From JAKFWI01 sp031398975 (GTDB lineage Bacteria > Pseudomonadota > Alphaproteobacteria > Caulobacterales > Aquidulcibacteraceae), in contig JANNOI010000005.1 in assembly GCA_031398975.1 (NCBI GenBank), forward strand, positions 1-56,917: 56,917 nt of DNA, given 5' to 3'. Shown here one piece after another: positions 34,741 through 44,100 of the stretch (positions are counted from its first letter, which is position 1; each line of letters begins with the position of its first letter). Made by a program: the position numbers and the translations under genes. Under the pieces are notes generated by a model. It saw nothing but the letters and a program-made list of their open reading frames with translations, searched no databases and was not told where the DNA came from.

Positions 34741-35630
34741 GCATACGCCTTCTGGTCACCGGACGCACGGGGCAGGTCTCGCGTGCGCTGCAGGCCCTGT
34801 CGGGCGGTGCGGTGGAGGTCCTTGCGCTTGGCCGAGAGCAGCTCGATCTCCTTCAGCCGCAAGGGTTTCGCCAAATCTTGAGGGAGCGCACGCCCGACGT
34901 CGTCGCAAGCGTCGGCGCCTATACCGGCGTCGATCGGGCCGAGGCCGACGAACATGGCGCGCACCAAGTCAACGCCGCGGGCCCAGCGGCGCTCGCAGCC
35001 GCCTGCGCAGCGCTCGACGTCCCCATCATCCATCTGTCCACGGATTATGTGTTCGACGGCGCAAAACACGGGGCCTATCGGGAGAGCGATGCGACCGGTC
35101 CGAAAAGCGTCTACGGGCGCACAAAGCTTGCGGGAGAGCAGGGTGTCGCCGCGGCCGGCGGCCAACACATCATACTGCGGACGGCGTGGCTTTACGACTC
35201 GCGCGGAAGCAACTTCGTCACCACGATGCTCCGTCTGGCCGCCACACGCCGCGCCATCCCCGTGGTGGACGATCAGCGCGGCTGTCCCACCCCGGCCTCG
35301 TTTGTCGCAAACGCCGTGCTCCGCTTCGCCCACGCGCTGGGGAATGAAGGCGCTGCGGCGCCGGGCGTCTATCATGTCGCGTGCGCTGGCGCGTGCACGC
35401 GGTGGGAGTTCGCAACCGCCATCTTCGAAGGGGCGCGTGCGCGGGGAGGGCCCTCAGCGCAGGCGCAACCGGTCTCCAGCGCCGCCTATCCGACAGCCGC
35501 AAAGCGCCCCGCCAATTCCGAACTCGCATGCGAAAAGTACGCAGCCCTTTTCGGAGCGCCCCCGCCCTGGCGGGCGGAGCTTGAGCGCTGCCTCGACGAG
35601 ATCGCCGCCGCGGGCTGGCCTCTGACTTGA
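34737..35630 (+). CDS. rfbD: dTDP-4-dehydrorhamnose reductase
   Basis: A 297-residue RmlD: LLVTGRTGQVSRALQAL, IHLSTDYVFDGAKHGAYRES, the YGRTKLAGEQ catalytic pair, and ILRTAWLYDSRGSNFVTTML. It completes dTDP-L-rhamnose. The GTG start at 34737 overlaps the rfbB stop (GTGA), so translation is likely coupled. Confidence 0.95.
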   Translation: MSIRLLVTGRTGQVSRALQALSGGAVEVLALGREQLDLLQPQGFRQILRERTPDVVASVGAYTGVDRAEADEHGAHQVNAAGPAALAAACAALDVPIIHLSTDYVFDGAKHGAYRESDATGPKSVYGRTKLAGEQGVAAAGGQHIILRTAWLYDSRGSNFVTTMLRLAATRRAIPVVDDQRGCPTPASFVANAVLRFAHALGNEGAAAPGVYHVACAGACTRWEFATAIFEGARARGGPSAQAQPVSSAAYPTAAKRPANSELACEKYAALFGAPPPWRAELERCLDEIAAAGWPLT

Positions 35631-35636
35631 CTTTAA

Positions 35637-35654
35637 GACAGCCCACCGGCTGTC
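35637..35654. terminator. Hairpin between converging rfbD and rmd
   Basis: GACAGCC (35637-35643) and GGCTGTC (35648-35654) form an exact 7-bp stem with loop CACC. On the minus strand it is followed by TTAAAG. It occupies almost all of the 22-bp gap and overlaps the rmd stop, so it can serve both operons. Confidence 0.55.
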
Positions 35655-36603
35655 AGGCGCGCGAACGCCAATAGTCAAGCACGTTCGCAAGCATCACATC
35701 GATCGGGCGCGTCGCACGCCAGTGCAGGATGCGCGCGGCTTTCTCGGGATTTCCGAGGATGCTGAGCGGGGCGGGCCCACGCAGCCGAAGGGGATCCACC
35801 TCGATACGGATCGGAGCGGTGGACCTCGCAAGGAGCGCGGACAAAAGGTCCCCGATCCGATGTGAACGCCCGGAGCACAGATTGAAAACGTCGCCGCTGT
35901 CTAAGTCAGCCCCCCGCTCGACGATGCGGATATAGCCAGACGCGATGTCGGCGACGTCGGTGAAGTCTCGCCGATCGTCCAGATTGCCCACTTTGATCAC
36001 GGGCTCGCCGCGCCCCGCTTCGATCGCTGCGATCTGGGAGGCGAATGCGGGTATCGCGAACCGGTCGGACTGGCCCGCGCCCGTATGATTGAACGGACGC
36101 GCGATCGTGACTTTGAGCCCGGACCGCGCGACCTCGCCGACGAGCACCTCGGCGGCGGCCTTGCTTGCGGCGTAGGGATTGGCCGGGCGCGGCGGGCCAA
36201 GCTCGTCGAACGCCACTTCGGGATCGAGGCTAGGCCCGTAGACTTCCCCGCTGCTGACATAAAGAAGATGCGCCTGCGGCGTCTCCTTCAGCAGCGCCTG
36301 AGTCAGGTTCAGCGTGCCCATCAGGTTGATCGCCCAGGCCCGCCTCGGATCGCGCGAGGCCTCGCCGACGGCCGACACCGCGGCCAGATGAACGATCACG
36401 GTAGGCCTTTGCTGTCTCAAGAGTCGCTCAACCGCATCGGCATCCCCGAGGTCGAGGCCGATCTCCCCAGGCGGCGCGTGCGGTCCCGAAACGGGTATGA
36501 CGGACCAGTCTGGCCGGTCTTCGGCGATCTGACGGACGAGGCGCCCGCCCACGAACCCGCTCGCTCCCGTTATAAGGACCCGGACGCCGTCCATGTCAAT
36601 CAC
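35653..36603 (-). CDS. rmd: GDP-4-dehydro-6-deoxy-D-mannose reductase
   Basis: A 316-residue SDR: VLITGASGFVGGRLVRQIAE, HLAAVSAVGEASRDPRRAWA, LLYVSSGEVYG and YAASKAAAEVL (YxxxK), and the ARPFNHTGAGQSDRFAIPAF segment that is typical of RMD proteins. It reduces the Gmd product to GDP-D-rhamnose. It follows gmd by 10 bp. Confidence 0.92.
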   Translation of the reverse strand: MIDMDGVRVLITGASGFVGGRLVRQIAEDRPDWSVIPVSGPHAPPGEIGLDLGDADAVERLLRQQRPTVIVHLAAVSAVGEASRDPRRAWAINLMGTLNLTQALLKETPQAHLLYVSSGEVYGPSLDPEVAFDELGPPRPANPYAASKAAAEVLVGEVARSGLKVTIARPFNHTGAGQSDRFAIPAFASQIAAIEAGRGEPVIKVGNLDDRRDFTDVADIASGYIRIVERGADLDSGDVFNLCSGRSHRIGDLLSALLARSTAPIRIEVDPLRLRGPAPLSILGNPEKAARILHWRATRPIDVMLANVLDYWRSRA

Positions 36604-36613
36604 GCCTGTGTCG

Positions 36614-37594
36614 TTAACGGGGCGCCGAGGAGAGTCTCTTGAGGTCGGCGTCGACCATCTCCTGGATCATCTCCTCCAGACTGATCTTCGGCTCCCAGCC
36701 GAACGCACGACGCGCCTTCGAGGCGTCGCCCAAGAGCACGTCCACCTCCGCCGGGCGGAACAATTCCTTCTTGATCACGACATGGTCTTCCATCGGCATG
36801 CCCACATGGCGGAAAGCGATCTCACACATCTCGCGCACCGTGACGCTTCTGCCCGTGGCGATAACATAATCGTCCGCCTCCTCCTGCTGAAGCATCATCC
36901 ACATCGCGCGAACATAGTCTTGCGCGTGCCCCCAATCGCGTCGGGCGTCGATGTTGCCGAGCTCGAGGATGGTATCGAGGCCGGCTTTGATCCGCGCCAC
37001 GCCGTAGGTGACTTTGCGCGTGACGAACTCGAGGCCGCGCAGCGGCGATTCATGATTGAACAAGATACCCGAACTCGCGTGCATCCCGAAGCTCTCACGA
37101 TAATTGACCGTCAGCCAATGCGCGAAGAGCTTCGACGCGGCATAGGGCGAGCGGGGGTAGAACGGCGTCGTCTCCGATTGCATCGGTTGCTGGATGAGGC
37201 CGTACATCTCGGAAGACGAGGCTTGATAGAGGCGGGCCTCGGGACGCACGATCCGCACCGCCTCAAGCACGTTGAGGGCCCCGACGCCGGTCACGTCCGC
37301 GGTGAGGATCGGCTGCCGCCAGGATGTCGCCACAAAGGATTGCGCCGCCAGATTATAGACTTCGTCGGGTTTTGTATCCTTCACCAGGCGAATGAGGCTC
37401 GACAGATCTGTCAAGTCGCCATCGACCAACGGAACCTTTCCCTCGATGCCCAGCCATCTCAGCCGCTCGACATTGAACCCGAACGAACTCGAGCGCCGCG
37501 CAAGGCCATAGACGCGATACCCCTTCTCAAGCAGCAACCGGCTGAGATAGGCGCCGTCCTGGCCCGTGACGCCTGTGATAAGGGCACATTTCAT
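36614..37594 (-). CDS. gmd: GDP-mannose 4,6-dehydratase
   Basis: A 326-residue enzyme: CALITGVTGQDGAYLSRLLL, RRSSSFGFNVERLRWLG, YNLAAQSFVATSWRQP, SSSEMYGLIQQPM with YAASKLFAHWL, FNHESPLRGLEFVTRK and LGNIDARRDWGHAQDYVRAM. All hallmarks of GMD are present. It is about 20 residues shorter than the E. coli form, near the Pseudomonas A-band length. Confidence 0.96.
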   Translation of the reverse strand: MKCALITGVTGQDGAYLSRLLLEKGYRVYGLARRSSSFGFNVERLRWLGIEGKVPLVDGDLTDLSSLIRLVKDTKPDEVYNLAAQSFVATSWRQPILTADVTGVGALNVLEAVRIVRPEARLYQASSSEMYGLIQQPMQSETTPFYPRSPYAASKLFAHWLTVNYRESFGMHASSGILFNHESPLRGLEFVTRKVTYGVARIKAGLDTILELGNIDARRDWGHAQDYVRAMWMMLQQEEADDYVIATGRSVTVREMCEIAFRHVGMPMEDHVVIKKELFRPAEVDVLLGDASKARRAFGWEPKISLEEMIQEMVDADLKRLSSAPR

Positions 37595-37630
37595 ACTCTG
37601 TTCCCACCGTCTTCAGAAGCGGAATGCGCA

Positions 37631-38872
37631 TCACACGATTTCGATTTCCGGAAATGGAAAGATCAACTTGCCGCCGCGCGCCAGGAATTCCTGCTCGCGC
37701 GCGATGATGCCGTCCTTGAAGTGCCAAGGGAGCACCAGGAAATAGTCGGGCTGCATGGCGCGGGCCTCGCTCTCGGAAACGATCGGAATACGCGAGCCCG
37801 GCGTGAAGGACCCGAACTTGTCTTCGTTGACTTCCGCGATGCAGCCGATGTCTTTGGCGGTGAACCCGCAGAACTGAAGCACGACGTTGCCCTTGGTCGA
37901 CGCGCCGATGCCGAACACCTTTTTTCCGTCCGCGGTCAGACCGTCGATCAGGCGGCGAAGGTCGGCGCGGTGGCGGAAGACACGATCCTCGAAATCCCGG
38001 TAGGGTCGCGGCGTGTCGAGCGCCATGCGATCCTCCTGCTCCAGGAGCCAATGGATCACCGCGTCATTGGCCTTGATGCGGGAATCCTTGTGCGCAGCCG
38101 TAACGGCGAAGCTGCCGCCGTTCACTGCGTTCATTTGAACATCCACGATGCGCAGATCAGCGGCGTCCAGGATCCGCTTCACCACCGTCAGGGAATAATA
38201 TTCGAGGTGCTCGTGGCAGATCGTGTCATACGAAGTCAGCCTCAACATGGAGGGCAGATAGCTCTGCTCGAAATGCCAGACGCCGTCCGCCGCCAGCACG
38301 GACGCGATCTCCCGCGCGAACTGGATCGGATCCTCCAGATCATAGAACATAGCGATCGACGACACGATCTTCGCCGGGCGCTGTTCGGCCGAACGGTAGT
38401 TTGCGGCGGAGAAGAAATCAGGGACGAGTTTGATGTCGTCGGAGTAATAGGAGCGGAACTTCTCCCCGGTCGGGTCGATGCCCAGGCGTGTGACGCCCGC
38501 GGACCGGTACGCCTTCAGCGACGTCGCGTCGTTAGACCCGATGTCGAGGACTACGTCGCCGGCTTTCAGATCAAAGGCCCTCTCAAGGAACTGCATCTTT
38601 TGCGTTAGATGGCGCACCATCGACTGGTTGAGGCCGGAGCGGTAGCCGTAATTGTCCCCGTACATCTCGGCCGCTTCGAACGAGTGCGCGAGCTGCAGGA
38701 GGCCGCTCGCCGGCGCCCACACGAGCTCCAGGGGCCCTGAGGAAACCGGTTGGCTCTCGGTCTTGGGGAACACGCCCGTCAGCTCCTGGAGCCCGAGATC
38801 GAGCACGGTCACCAAGTGCTCGCCCCCGCCGATGCGGCACTTCCCGACTTTCCGATAGCCTTTGGAGTCCAT
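37631..38872 (-). CDS. SAM-dependent sugar C-methyltransferase-like protein
   Basis: A 413-residue protein with the three-part layout of TylC3/NovU C-methyltransferases. The N-terminal zinc-finger-like part (VLDLGLQELTGVFPKTE) is followed by the SAM fold (GDVVLDIGSNDATSLKAYRS), SYDTICHEHLEYYSLTVVKR (catalytic HEH), and a C-terminal Rossmann-like domain (KVFGIGASTKGNVVLQFCGF, LPWHFKDGIIAREQEFLARG). The first zinc pair is CRIG rather than CRxC, so zinc binding may be altered. It is upstream of gmd in the operon; addition of a methyl branch to a keto-deoxyhexose is plausible (inference). Confidence 0.88.
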   Translation of the reverse strand: MDSKGYRKVGKCRIGGGEHLVTVLDLGLQELTGVFPKTESQPVSSGPLELVWAPASGLLQLAHSFEAAEMYGDNYGYRSGLNQSMVRHLTQKMQFLERAFDLKAGDVVLDIGSNDATSLKAYRSAGVTRLGIDPTGEKFRSYYSDDIKLVPDFFSAANYRSAEQRPAKIVSSIAMFYDLEDPIQFAREIASVLAADGVWHFEQSYLPSMLRLTSYDTICHEHLEYYSLTVVKRILDAADLRIVDVQMNAVNGGSFAVTAAHKDSRIKANDAVIHWLLEQEDRMALDTPRPYRDFEDRVFRHRADLRRLIDGLTADGKKVFGIGASTKGNVVLQFCGFTAKDIGCIAEVNEDKFGSFTPGSRIPIVSESEARAMQPDYFLVLPWHFKDGIIAREQEFLARGGKLIFPFPEIEIV

Positions 38873-39014
38873 TTCAACGTCCCTGGTTCCGGCGTCCTCG
38901 GACGCAGCAATAGCGGGCGGCGTCCATTCTCACAACCGCTCTCGCGTTCCCGCGCTCGGATCCCCCGTTTGGCGGATCGCAGGAGAAGTCACGCGGCGCG
39001 CGCGGGCCGACGGC

Positions 39015-42000
39015 TTACTCGGCGAGCATCGCCCCCAAGCCGAAGCGCTGCGCCAGTACGCGCGGTTCCAGCGAACCCGGAGGCGCTTTTCCGAAATCGT
39101 AGGCGTCGCGGTAGGCTTTCAAGACGTCCGGCAGAACGTCGGCGCGGAAGTTCGGCAGGTAGAGGCATTGCGCGATGAAATGCTCGATGTCGAAGCTGTC
39201 GCGCATTTCCGCTTCGGCCTCGAAATAGAGCGAACGGACATGGTCGGCGGCGCCTTGGCAATGCCCCCAGCGGTAGCGATCGACAAGCGGACCCGACATG
39301 CCCTCCCATTCCGCCCAGTCATAAAGCTCAGGCATTCGCTGTAAGTGCCAAAACAGCACCCAGCGTCGCCACGAGACATTCATGTTAACGACGACGCCCG
39401 GCTCGCCCACCCAATAAGCCGGCAGATCGAGCATCTGTTTCATCGCATAAAGGGTGCTCGGCACGCAGGTTCGCAAGGACGAGAAGGGCGGGCCGGCGAT
39501 GTTTTGCCCATAGGCCAGGATCGCGTGATGTCGCCGGAAGATGCAGGCATAGATGGCGGTGAAAAAATTCTCCGTCAGCGGCGTCACGTCCCGCAGCCGA
39601 TTGACGAAGCGATTCGGCCCGCCCTCGGCGATGGCTGTGGCGCCGGCGATCACACTCTCGGCGTCCTGGAGTTCCTCCGGGGTGTCGAAATGCGTATAGG
39701 CGTAGTTCAGATAGATCATGTCTGATTGCGGATGATCGAGGATGCCCTCCAGCACGTTCTCGATCACCCCGGGCGCCAGGAGATCGTCGTCCCCGATCAC
39801 CCATATGTACTCGCCGCGCGCATGTTTGGCGGTGACGCCCAGATTGCCGAGCATGCCGACATTCTTTGGATTGCGGAAATAGGCGAACTCGCCGTGCGAA
39901 CGAAAAGACGCGACCACCTCGGGCGTCTGGTCGGTGGAGGCGTTGTCGCACACGAGTACCTCGATGGCGTCGCGGTAGTGCCGGGTATGCTGCAGAATGC
40001 CGGCAAGACTATGCTTGATCCAGCCGGCGCGGTTGTAGGTCGTCACGGCGATCGACAGGAGCGGGCGGTCGAGCCGCTCGATAACAGGGGCGGCGAAAGC
40101 GCGTTGGCGCCGCACGGCGTCGAGCGGGCGCGGGCGGTTCTCCGCCAGCGCCTCGACCACCTCGCGCGCATACTCCACCCACGATTTGACCGTCCGTTCG
40201 CGCGCCTCCCGCGCCAGTTTCGAGCGGAATTGGCGATCCGTCGCGAGGCGATAGATTGCTGCGGCGAGCGCGTCTTCGTCTAGCATGTCAACCATGTCGA
40301 CGCCGCCGCCGGCGGCGGTCTCCGCAAGGGCGCCTTCGTTGTGACACAGGCAGGGTTTGCCGTACCAGATGCTCTCGATGATCGGCAGTCCGAATCCTTC
40401 TGCGTAGGACGCGTAGACGACGAAGTCACAGCTTTGGTAGAGGTCCGTCAGGGACGCGTCATCGGCGCCGGAAATGATGCTCGCAGGCGCACCGGCTGCG
40501 ATTTCCGCCCTCAGGGCGGCCGCGAGATCCGGATAGGGCTTGTCAGACCCTACGATCACGAGGTGCATCGGCGGCGCGCCCTCGAGGTTTGCGGCCTTTC
40601 GGAAGGCGCGCAAGAGCTTCAGCTGGTTTTTGCGGGGCTCGATCGTGGATACCGACAAGACTTGAAGCGCCTCGGCGGGGCGGGCGGCCTCCGTTGGCGC
40701 AGGACGGGCGCCAGCGGCGAAGTTCCCCGCGAGCTGGACGGCAACGATGCGGCGATCGAGATTGTTGAGCTTCGGCAACGTGCGCTGAAAAAAGCGCTTG
40801 AGATCTACACCGGTGGCGATCGCGATGGGCAAAATCGCGTCCGCCTTCGACATCTCGGCCCAAAACGCTTCGTAGAAAGAAGCTATCGCTTTGGAATAGA
40901 TGGGTTTCGCGCGGGGGTTCTCCGCCTTTTCAGACAGTTTGAGCGGGATCAAGTCGTAGAAAATGTACGCGGTGCGCAGGCCCAGCCGGGCGGCCTCCGC
41001 ATTGATCTGCCCAGCCGTGGCGTTAGGCGTGACAATCAATTCCGGAACGATCAGCCAGTCTCCCCGGCGCTTGTCCGGCGCCAAGGGTCCCGGTTCGGCG
41101 CGGGGCCCGTTATGTTTGGCGAGATGGGCCGCCTCCTCGGCGGTTAGGCCTGCAAAACTCCCCGCATGCGCGTCCCACTTGACGAAAGTTACGGTTACGC
41201 CCGCGTCTTGAAGCGCCTTGCCGAAGGAGCGCACGACGCGCTGGATCCCGGAATTGTAGGGCGCGGAGACCGTCTGATCGACCCAGAAATAGACGTGACG
41301 CAAGCGTGTGTGCTGCGCCATGCGCCGCTCGATCTCGCCCGCATACTCGATCCAAGACTTGAAGTTTCTGTCGCGCGCGGCGGCGGTCAAGGCGCGCAGC
41401 GCACCCGGATCGGACGCCAGTCTTTCGATGGCCATTTCGATCGCCTCGCTCGAGCGGGTGTCGATCGTGAGGCACCCCCCGCCTGCGGCGACTTCCGCCA
41501 TCGCTCCGAACTTCGCGCATATGGAAGGACGCCCGAACCACAGACTCTCCACGATGGGCAGGCCATAACCTTCCTCGACCGAGGGGAACACGGTGAAGCT
41601 CACGCGGCGATAGAGATCGGTCATCTCCGTATCAGACTGGTAGCCGGCATAGAACACGCGGGGGTTCGAAGCGACGAGCGCGCGGAACTCCTCGGCAACG
41701 ACAGGATGGAGGCTCCCGACGATCGTAAGCCTGCAATCGAGGTCCCGGCGGCGAAGGCAGAGCCGGTTAAACGCGCGCAACAAGGAGAGTTGGTTCTTGC
41801 GCGGCTCGATCGTGCCGATAGAGGCGATGCGGATCGAACCGCTGAAAGAGGGGTCGGCGATGGCGGGGCGTTCCCGCCCCGAGAACGTCTCGCCAAGAAG
41901 CGCCGTCACGATCTCCGGCAGTTCCGAGGGCGGCAGTCGCTGGGTGTCGAGATAATAGGTGCGCAACGTGTCCGCGCTGTGCTCGGAAATGGGAATGACC

Positions 42001-42485
42001 AGATCGGCCAGGGCGAGTTGCTGCACGTAGCGTTCGTGCAGGCTGCGGATATCGCCGTAGCCCTCCTGCAGAAGCGGAATCAGATCGTAGAAAATGAACG
42101 CGACCTTCAGGTCGTGGGTGCGGCAATAGGCGATGATGTCTCGCGTCTGGTCGGGCGAGTGATGGGTCACTTCCGGGACAAGCAGCCAGCCGCCCTTTAT
42201 CCGTCCCGCATCCGCGATGTTCAGGTGAACGGGAATCTGAGGCTCCGCCTGGGCGGCTTTCGCGGGCCCGTTAAACAGGGAAAATGTGCGAAGCGCGTCC
42301 GCGCCCGCCCGCACGAGTGAAAAGTCGCGCTCAGACCACACCACGTAAGTCAGCTCGCGGCCCCGCTCGGTGAGGCCCCTGGCGAGCATGCGAGAGACGC
42401 GCTGAACCCCGGAATTGCCTTCATACGATCCGGTGTGGTCGATCCAGTAGAACAGACGCGGCCGCTCGCCGAGCGGATCAGCCAT
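39015..42485 (-). CDS. Three-domain glycosyltransferase GT4-GT4-GT2, candidate polymerase
   Basis: A 1156-residue protein with two tandem GT4 modules and a GT2 module. Module 1 (about 1-390) has FYWIDHTGSYEGNSGVQRV, IGTIEPRKNQLSLLRAF, EEGYGLPIVES and a tail SWIEYAGEIERRM. Module 2 (about 395-785) repeats these: VYFWVDQTVSAPYNSGIQRV, VSTIEPRKNQLKLLRAF, AEGFGLPIIES, SWVEYAREVVEAL. Module 3 (about 808-1156) is GT2: SIAVTTYNRAGWIKHSLAGI, VLVCDNASTDQ, and the metal motif in VIGDDDLLAPG. Multi-domain enzymes of this sort polymerise O-chains exported by Wzm/Wzt. Its start overlaps the upstream gene by 8 bp. Confidence 0.9.
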   Translation of the reverse strand: MADPLGERPRLFYWIDHTGSYEGNSGVQRVSRMLARGLTERGRELTYVVWSERDFSLVRAGADALRTFSLFNGPAKAAQAEPQIPVHLNIADAGRIKGGWLLVPEVTHHSPDQTRDIIAYCRTHDLKVAFIFYDLIPLLQEGYGDIRSLHERYVQQLALADLVIPISEHSADTLRTYYLDTQRLPPSELPEIVTALLGETFSGRERPAIADPSFSGSIRIASIGTIEPRKNQLSLLRAFNRLCLRRRDLDCRLTIVGSLHPVVAEEFRALVASNPRVFYAGYQSDTEMTDLYRRVSFTVFPSVEEGYGLPIVESLWFGRPSICAKFGAMAEVAAGGGCLTIDTRSSEAIEMAIERLASDPGALRALTAAARDRNFKSWIEYAGEIERRMAQHTRLRHVYFWVDQTVSAPYNSGIQRVVRSFGKALQDAGVTVTFVKWDAHAGSFAGLTAEEAAHLAKHNGPRAEPGPLAPDKRRGDWLIVPELIVTPNATAGQINAEAARLGLRTAYIFYDLIPLKLSEKAENPRAKPIYSKAIASFYEAFWAEMSKADAILPIAIATGVDLKRFFQRTLPKLNNLDRRIVAVQLAGNFAAGARPAPTEAARPAEALQVLSVSTIEPRKNQLKLLRAFRKAANLEGAPPMHLVIVGSDKPYPDLAAALRAEIAAGAPASIISGADDASLTDLYQSCDFVVYASYAEGFGLPIIESIWYGKPCLCHNEGALAETAAGGGVDMVDMLDEDALAAAIYRLATDRQFRSKLAREARERTVKSWVEYAREVVEALAENRPRPLDAVRRQRAFAAPVIERLDRPLLSIAVTTYNRAGWIKHSLAGILQHTRHYRDAIEVLVCDNASTDQTPEVVASFRSHGEFAYFRNPKNVGMLGNLGVTAKHARGEYIWVIGDDDLLAPGVIENVLEGILDHPQSDMIYLNYAYTHFDTPEELQDAESVIAGATAIAEGGPNRFVNRLRDVTPLTENFFTAIYACIFRRHHAILAYGQNIAGPPFSSLRTCVPSTLYAMKQMLDLPAYWVGEPGVVVNMNVSWRRWVLFWHLQRMPELYDWAEWEGMSGPLVDRYRWGHCQGAADHVRSLYFEAEAEMRDSFDIEHFIAQCLYLPNFRADVLPDVLKAYRDAYDFGKAPPGSLEPRVLAQRFGLGAMLAE

Positions 42486-44100
42486 GGAGCGCCCCCAGGA
42501 ATATGAGCCCGCCGCTATGGCTTTCGCCCTCGATCCATCGGGTGGCGGTCAGACACGTGACGACGGTGAAACCGGCGTCCGCGCTTTCCTCAGCGAATGC
42601 CCGGCTGATCGCCATGGCTTCCTCTTCCCGGAGCCCGGGGCCGGGCGGGGCCGACAGCGGCGGGGACAGGCCCCAATAGGCGCGACCGACCTGGATCGCG
42701 CCGAGGGTATGGGCGGCGACGCCGCGGCGAAGCCAGCGCAGCGCCGCGATCCGCTCCGGCTTCGAAAGCCCCTCGAGCACCGGACCTACGATGAAGGCCT
42801 CGGCGCGCGTGTCGGCGACGGGCGCGACGCGCCGCAGGCTTTCCAGCACCGCAACTGCTTCCGGCGCGCGCGTTATCTTGGCGCGCTGGCCCTCTGGCGC
42901 GGGCGCCGCCGCGACGACCGGCGCCAAGTCAAACAGGCACGCGGCGGGGAACATGCCGCTGGCTCCGATCAAGGCGATGCGTTTGACGTTGGCTGATAGG
43001 AGTCTGAACCCCAACTCCACCATCAGATTATCTTCCCGCTGGAGCGCGAAGGCCGCCCCCTGCGCCTCGATCCCCGCCCTGCCGGTGGGCCTGCGCTCGG
43101 CGACGTCGGCGAGGCGATCTTCGAGATAACTCAGTCTGGCGTCCAGACGCACATCGATCTGCGGCGCAGGCTCCTGGAGCAGGACGGGCGGACCCTCGAG
43201 CTTGGCCGGCGCGTCGGCGGCGAGGGCGTGGGCTTCCCGGATGATGTCGCCGCTAAGCGCGTGGGCCGCCTTGGCGTGGCCCGGCCGCAGCGGGGCCGGC
43301 TTCACCGCGGGAATTGGCGCCTCGCCCTCCCGCCCGAGGTGCATGGCCTCCAGGATCCGCGAGGTCACGATCCGAATCTGGGCGATCTGCTCGCTGGCGC
43401 GGGCGAATTGCGCCTCGGAGCAGGCGATGTCGGAACGACGTTTGTCCTCTAAGGCGGCGGCTCTGTCGGCCCAGTCGGCAGCGATCTCGGCCCGCATCCG
43501 GGATAGCGCGTCGAGCCGAGCGCGCATCGCTTGGGCAGCGGCCTCCAGGCGCGCCAATTCTTCGAGCCATTCGGCCCGGTGGGCGCTGAGGCGTTCCAGC
43601 ACGCCGGCTTGGGTGTCCCCCAGGTCTACCGTGAGGCGGCTCACCGCGTCCTCCAGGCGGGAAAGGCGCTGATCGGCCTTGCCGCCGGCGTCGAGACTGA
43701 ACTGGCGGGCGCCCGAAATCTCCGTATGCGTACGGTCGAGTTCGACGCCCAGGCGCGCCTGGGCGTCGTGGATGTGCCCGAGGCTGCGCTGCAGGCCGCC
43801 CAACTCGCTCCGGATCTGGTTCTGAAAGACATAGAGGTTGTTAAGGATGGTGGGCAGGTTAAAAATCCCCGTCGCGATGCGTATAAGACGCCCGAGTACA
43901 GGAATGGCGTAGGCCCGGCGTAGCAGCGCGCTGCGCGAGCGTTCTTGTGATGTCATGGCCCTTGCCCCCGCTTTGCCTTGAACACCCCGTTTGATTGTCT
44001 GCCCGGCGCCCGGACCGGGATCGGCCAATGGCGCCAACCCTGCCCGCGCGCGCCGTTGCATCGCGATGCGCGCCCTTAGACTGGCTGCGTCAATGGTCAT
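42478..44100 (-). CDS. Unknown coiled-coil protein of the polysaccharide operon
   Basis: A 540-residue protein. From the chosen start it opens with MTIDAASLRARIAMQRR, which resembles the start of the gene just upstream. After a basic linker come FNLPTILNNLYVFQNQIRSE and a long heptad-like region (about residues 80-260, with HIHDAQARLGVELDRTHTEI and LSRLEDAVSRLTVDLGD). A Pro/Ala segment is followed by a C-terminal globular domain (MVELGFRLLSANVKRIALIG, IQVGRAYWGLSPPLSAPPG, GFTVVTCLTATRW) that I do not recognise. The ATG at 44100 overlaps the upstream stop (ATGA); an internal ATG at 43956 is possible. A scaffold or chain-length ruler role is inference. Confidence 0.7.
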   Translation of the reverse strand: MTIDAASLRARIAMQRRARAGLAPLADPGPGAGQTIKRGVQGKAGARAMTSQERSRSALLRRAYAIPVLGRLIRIATGIFNLPTILNNLYVFQNQIRSELGGLQRSLGHIHDAQARLGVELDRTHTEISGARQFSLDAGGKADQRLSRLEDAVSRLTVDLGDTQAGVLERLSAHRAEWLEELARLEAAAQAMRARLDALSRMRAEIAADWADRAAALEDKRRSDIACSEAQFARASEQIAQIRIVTSRILEAMHLGREGEAPIPAVKPAPLRPGHAKAAHALSGDIIREAHALAADAPAKLEGPPVLLQEPAPQIDVRLDARLSYLEDRLADVAERRPTGRAGIEAQGAAFALQREDNLMVELGFRLLSANVKRIALIGASGMFPAACLFDLAPVVAAAPAPEGQRAKITRAPEAVAVLESLRRVAPVADTRAEAFIVGPVLEGLSKPERIAALRWLRRGVAAHTLGAIQVGRAYWGLSPPLSAPPGPGLREEEAMAISRAFAEESADAGFTVVTCLTATRWIEGESHSGGLIFLGALHG

